Below, piece by piece: positions 61,314 through 64,000 of a stretch of DNA of 64,000 nucleotides. The first letter of the stretch is position 1, and every line of letters begins with the position of its first letter. The position numbers were made by a program, and so were the translations under genes. The stretch is from Sphingomonas sp. DG1-23 (GTDB taxonomy: Bacteria; Pseudomonadota; Alphaproteobacteria; Sphingomonadales; Sphingomonadaceae), in the NCBI RefSeq assembly GCF_030730875.1, contig NZ_JAVAMA010000004.1, positions 1 to 64,000 of the forward strand. Reading direction: 5' to 3'. The notes below the pieces were generated by a model. It worked only from the letters and a program-made list of their open reading frames with translations. It was not told where the DNA came from and ran no database searches.

Positions 61314-62144
61314 ATGGTGAAGATGGGAACCGTCTGGGATCGGACGGCCGAATTCCTGAGCGACAATATCGCCGCCATCCTGCCGATCGCCTTGCTCGCT
61401 TTCTTCGTGCCGGCCTCGATCGAAGGCAATTTCGAGGCAGCGACGACGGGAGCGGGGCCGGGCTTCAAGGCGCTTCTCTCCGCCTTGCAGATCCTGTTCG
61501 CTTTGGTGTCGCTCTGGGGATCGCTCGCGATCACGGCGATGGCGCTCGACATTGCCTCGGAGCGCAGCGCCGCGAACATCGCGACGCGGCGGTTCCTGCC
61601 GGCGCTGGCCGTGACGCTGGTGATCTTCGTCGGAGCCGCCTTGCTGGTGTTGCCGATCCCGGGCATTCTGGCCTTTAGCGGCTATGACATGGCGGCGATC
61701 GCGAACCGCGACCCCGTCGCGATAAGCAGCCAGATGGGCTGGTTCATCGGGCTCTATCTCATCGCGCTCACGCTCCTGTTGCTCTGGCTGGCGGCCCGGC
61801 TGATCCTCGCCACTCCGGTGGTCATTCGCGAGAATCGGATATTGAGCGCGATCGGCCAGTCCTGGTCGCTGACCCGCGGCGCGGCGCTCCGCATCGTCGG
61901 CGTCATCCTGCTCTATGCGATCGTCAGCATCGTGGCGGGGCTCGCGGCGAGGACGGTGTTCGGCAGCATCTTCGCGCTGGTCGCGGGGAATGACGGCGAA
62001 GGGGTGACGCTGTCGACGGTGATGACCTCGATCGTCGTGGGCGCGGTCCAGTCGGCGTTCATGGTGATCCCGCCGGCATTCACCGCCAGGCTCTACCTCG
62101 CTCTGACCGCGCAGGCCGGCCGCCACGGCGAAGCCGCGGCATGA
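61314..62144 (+). CDS. YciC-like multi-spanning membrane protein A
   Basis: A 276-residue protein with about six membrane helices. The pattern RLILATPVVIRENRILSAIGQSWSLTRGAALRIVGVILLY is typical of YciC/GDPD membrane-domain proteins, which have no enzymatic residues. ATG at 61314 was preferred to one 9 bases earlier because AAAGGG has the right distance. The stop overlaps the start of the next gene (ATGA), which encodes a similar protein. Confidence 0.8.
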   Translation: MVKMGTVWDRTAEFLSDNIAAILPIALLAFFVPASIEGNFEAATTGAGPGFKALLSALQILFALVSLWGSLAITAMALDIASERSAANIATRRFLPALAVTLVIFVGAALLVLPIPGILAFSGYDMAAIANRDPVAISSQMGWFIGLYLIALTLLLLWLAARLILATPVVIRENRILSAIGQSWSLTRGAALRIVGVILLYAIVSIVAGLAARTVFGSIFALVAGNDGEGVTLSTVMTSIVVGAVQSAFMVIPPAFTARLYLALTAQAGRHGEAAA

Positions 62145-62875
62145 CTCTCCGCCTCGCCGGCGTTCTCGCCGATGCCCGCGCGCTCTGGCACCGCGAGCGC
62201 GAATTGCTGGTGCCGATCGCCGGCATGTTCTTCGTCGTGCCGATGCTCGGCATAGTGCTGCTGCTCGCCGACAACGGCTTTGCCGATGTCGCGCCGGAAA
62301 AGCTGCGCGATGCGGTGATGGCCTTTTACGTCGCCAATCTGCTGCCGATTCTGCTCGCCAACCTGGCGATCGATTTCGGCACCTTCGCGATGCTCAACCT
62401 GTATCTGCAAGGCGGCGGGCGCACCCTCGGCGAGGTGCTGCTGCTCTCGCTGCGCCGCTTCCTGCCGTTCATGGTGATCGACATCGTCGCGGCCCTGCTG
62501 TTCAGCCTGGGCTCGTCGCTGTTCGTGCTGCCGGGGCTGTTCGCCTTTGCCCGGACCTGGCTGACGGCGCCGGCATTCGCCGCGGCACCCGAGCGCGGCG
62601 TGGTGGAGGCGTTCCGCCAGGGCTGGCGGCGCAGCGCGGGGTTCGGCTGGATCGTGCTGCTGGCGGCTGCCGGGCTGACCTTTCTCGGCGCGATGCTGCT
62701 GGTCGTGGTGTCGACCGGCCTGCTCGGCGGGCTCGCCGCGCTGATCGGCGGCCCGCGCGCCGCGGAGACGATCGGCTATGTCGTGACGGCGTTGATCGGC
62801 GGGCTCGCCTGGTCGGTGCTCGCGGTGCTGCGCGTCGCCGCCTATCGCGCGAGCGCGCCCAGACAGGGGATGTGA
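62141..62875 (+). CDS. YciC-like multi-spanning membrane protein B
   Basis: A 244-residue protein with about six helices; ALWHRERELLVPIAGMFFVVPML and FARTWLTAPAFAAAPERGVVEAFRQGWRRSAGFGW resemble the preceding gene in layout. The start overlaps the previous stop by 4 bases, so the two are made together and may form a heteromer. The 3' end overlaps the convergent GNAT gene by 34 bases. Confidence 0.8.
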   Translation: MTLRLAGVLADARALWHRERELLVPIAGMFFVVPMLGIVLLLADNGFADVAPEKLRDAVMAFYVANLLPILLANLAIDFGTFAMLNLYLQGGGRTLGEVLLLSLRRFLPFMVIDIVAALLFSLGSSLFVLPGLFAFARTWLTAPAFAAAPERGVVEAFRQGWRRSAGFGWIVLLAAAGLTFLGAMLLVVVSTGLLGGLAALIGGPRAAETIGYVVTALIGGLAWSVLAVLRVAAYRASAPRQGM

Positions 62876-63438
62876 GGCGCGGCGTCGGGCGCGAGGATTC
62901 CGGCGATCCGCGGATCGGCGAAGCTCTCGACGATGCGCTTGTACGGCACGAAGCCGTGCCGCCGGTAAAAGCCCAAGGCGGCGGGATGATCGAGCGTGCA
63001 GGTGTGCACCCAGACGCGGTCGACGCCCTTGCGCCAGGCGAGGCCGAGCGCCTGCGCCATCAGCCAGCCGCCATTGCCCTTGCCGGTGAGCTCGGGGACC
63101 AGCCCGACATAGGAAAGTTCGCAGGTGCCCTCGACGCGGAAGTCGAGCTCGAGCATCCCCAGTTCGATGCCGGCGCGATCGGTGGCGGCATAGACCTCCA
63201 CCTTCGCGTCATCGAGGACGCGGCGGAGCGAGTCTTCCGGCATCACCAGCCGCGAGAACCATAGCCACGGTTCGCCGACGCGGCGAAACAGGGCCTTGTA
63301 CTTGTCGCTGGCCGGGGCGGGCCAGTGCGTGAGGCGCAGCGGCGAGGGCGGCGCGGGGCGCAGCGGGGGACGCTCGCGCATTTCGAGCGACGTGACGATC
63401 GTGGCGATCTGGTCGTCGGGGACGGGGATCAGGGGCAT
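62842..63438 (-). CDS. GNAT N-acetyltransferase
   Basis: A 198-residue acetyltransferase. ELSYVGLVPELTGKGNGGWLMAQALGLAWR is the acetyl-CoA loop, and VWVHTCTLDHPAALGFYRRHGFVPYKRIVES is typical of the fold. A palindromic element lies just upstream. Substrate unknown. The last 11 codons overlap the neighbouring membrane protein gene on the other strand. Confidence 0.88.
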   Translation of the reverse strand: MPLIPVPDDQIATIVTSLEMRERPPLRPAPPSPLRLTHWPAPASDKYKALFRRVGEPWLWFSRLVMPEDSLRRVLDDAKVEVYAATDRAGIELGMLELDFRVEGTCELSYVGLVPELTGKGNGGWLMAQALGLAWRKGVDRVWVHTCTLDHPAALGFYRRHGFVPYKRIVESFADPRIAGILAPDAAPHIPCLGALAR

Positions 63439-63468
63439 CGTGCGTCCTGCCGATCGCGTTCGCTCAAC

Positions 63469-63561
63469 CTCACCCTTCCGGCGCCTTCGGCGCCTCCCTC
63501 CCTCTCCCGACGGGAGAGGGAAGGGGCCCGCCGCCGCAGGCGGTGGGAAGGGTGAGGGTGA
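63469..63561. repeat. Intergenic palindromic element (CCCTCACCCTT family)
   Basis: Arms CAACCTCACCCTTCCGGCGC and GGTGGGAAGGGTGAGGGTGA, centre TCCCGACGGGAGA. Same layout as the element at 40610. Confidence 0.85.
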
Positions 63562-63571
63562 GCGGCGCTTT

Positions 63572-64000
63572 TCATCCCCAGCTCGCCAATGGCGGCAGGC
63601 TCATCAGGATCGCGTCGACATTGCCGCCGGTCTTGAGCCCGAACAGGGTTCCGCGATCATAGATCAGGTTGAACTCGGCATAGCGGCCGCGCCATTCGAG
63701 CTGGCGCGCCTTGTCGGCGTGCGTGAAGGGCAAGTGCATCCTCCGGCGGACGATGCGTGGGAAGATTTCGAGGAACGCGCGGCCGACATCCTGCGTGAAG
63801 GCGAAGTTCGCGTCCCAGCTTTCGTCGTTCTCGCCGCCCTCGAGATGATCGTAGAAGATGCCGCCGACGCCGCGATGGACCTTGCGGTGCGGAATGTAGA
63901 AATAATCGTCGGCCCATGCCTTGAAGCGCGGATAATGCGCGGGATCGTGCGCGTCGCATGCCGCCTTCAGCACCGCGTGGAACTCGGCGGTATCTTCCTC
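63572..64000 (-). CDS. hemF: Oxygen-dependent coproporphyrinogen III oxidase, C-terminal part
   Basis: The frame is open from the window's right edge, so the 5' half is missing. Visible are HRKVHRGVGGIFYDHLEGG (active-site region), DVGRAFLEIFPRIVRRRM and the hallmark end EFNLIYDRGTLFGLKTGGNVDAILMSLPP. HemF decarboxylates coproporphyrinogen III to protoporphyrinogen IX with oxygen. It fits the heme/biliverdin use by bphO, but the genes are far apart. Confidence 0.93.
   Translation of the reverse strand, partial: EEDTAEFHAVLKAACDAHDPAHYPRFKAWADDYFYIPHRKVHRGVGGIFYDHLEGGENDESWDANFAFTQDVGRAFLEIFPRIVRRRMHLPFTHADKARQLEWRGRYAEFNLIYDRGTLFGLKTGGNVDAILMSLPPLASWG

Overview
The window looks like chromosome from a sphingomonad (Sphingomonadales, Alphaproteobacteria). 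GC is high throughout. The F0 part of ATP synthase (atpZ-atpB-atpE-atpF'-atpF) stands apart from any F1 genes, as in alphaproteobacteria. GcrA, a bacteriophytochrome with an HWE-type kinase, MmyB-type and TetR regulators, and many long imperfect palindromes between genes fit the same group. No tRNA, rRNA, CRISPR array, integrase or transposase was found. Most of the window is ordinary housekeeping sequence.

Layout. 1-2.7 kb: the tail of a Pro/Arg-rich gene, an HExxH protein, an unknown protein, then an AT-rich leader feeding a 38-codon Cys-rich peptide gene and a two-helix membrane protein. 2.8-5.5 kb: a compact inositol operon (CDP-alcohol phosphatidyltransferase, inositol-3-phosphate synthase, nucleotidyltransferase). 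5.8-9.5 kb: PH-domain protein, RTX repeat protein, FG-GAP lipoprotein and copper chaperone. 9.7-12.9 kb: dnaK-dnaJ. 13-16.5 kb: small membrane protein, MmyB-like regulator, triple tail-collar protein and PG-binding/M15 peptidase. 16.6-21.7 kb: purB-bphO-bphP, translationally linked, plus a DUF1287 lipoprotein. 21.9-24 kb: EF-hand protein, unknown secreted protein, radC. 24.3-29.3 kb: ATP synthase F0 operon and a hybrid kinase. 29.4-37.4 kb: secreted methyltransferase-like protein, uvrC, a deacetylase/FemAB pair, recO, leuB and a GT2-GtrA glycosyltransferase. 37.5-42.3 kb: PMT-type mannosyltransferase, metZ-apaG, LysR, GNAT and a small membrane protein. 42.3-50.5 kb: two serine hydrolases, a TonB-like protein, parE, small genes, gcrA and an ABC-2 permease. 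50.5-56.6 kb: a FixL-like kinase, argD, argF (frameshifted at its 3' end), hslO and a DUF3617-like protein. 56.7-64 kb: queC-queE, a TetR/membrane-protein pair with two matching operators, a secreted protein, a small lipoprotein, lipB, a YciC-like pair, GNAT and the 3' part of hemF.

The most notable points are: the inositol operon, which suggests an inositol lipid or CDP-inositol route; the red-light sensor operon, whose heme oxygenase carries an in-frame copy of a genomic palindromic repeat; the near-3' frameshift in argF; the 38-codon peptide gene; and about sixteen intergenic palindromic elements in three families, one of which supplies the ribosome-binding site of argF. Starts were moved inward where a long reading frame began inside a repeat or a better ribosome-binding site lay further in. 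All functional calls come from reading motifs by eye; no database search was run.
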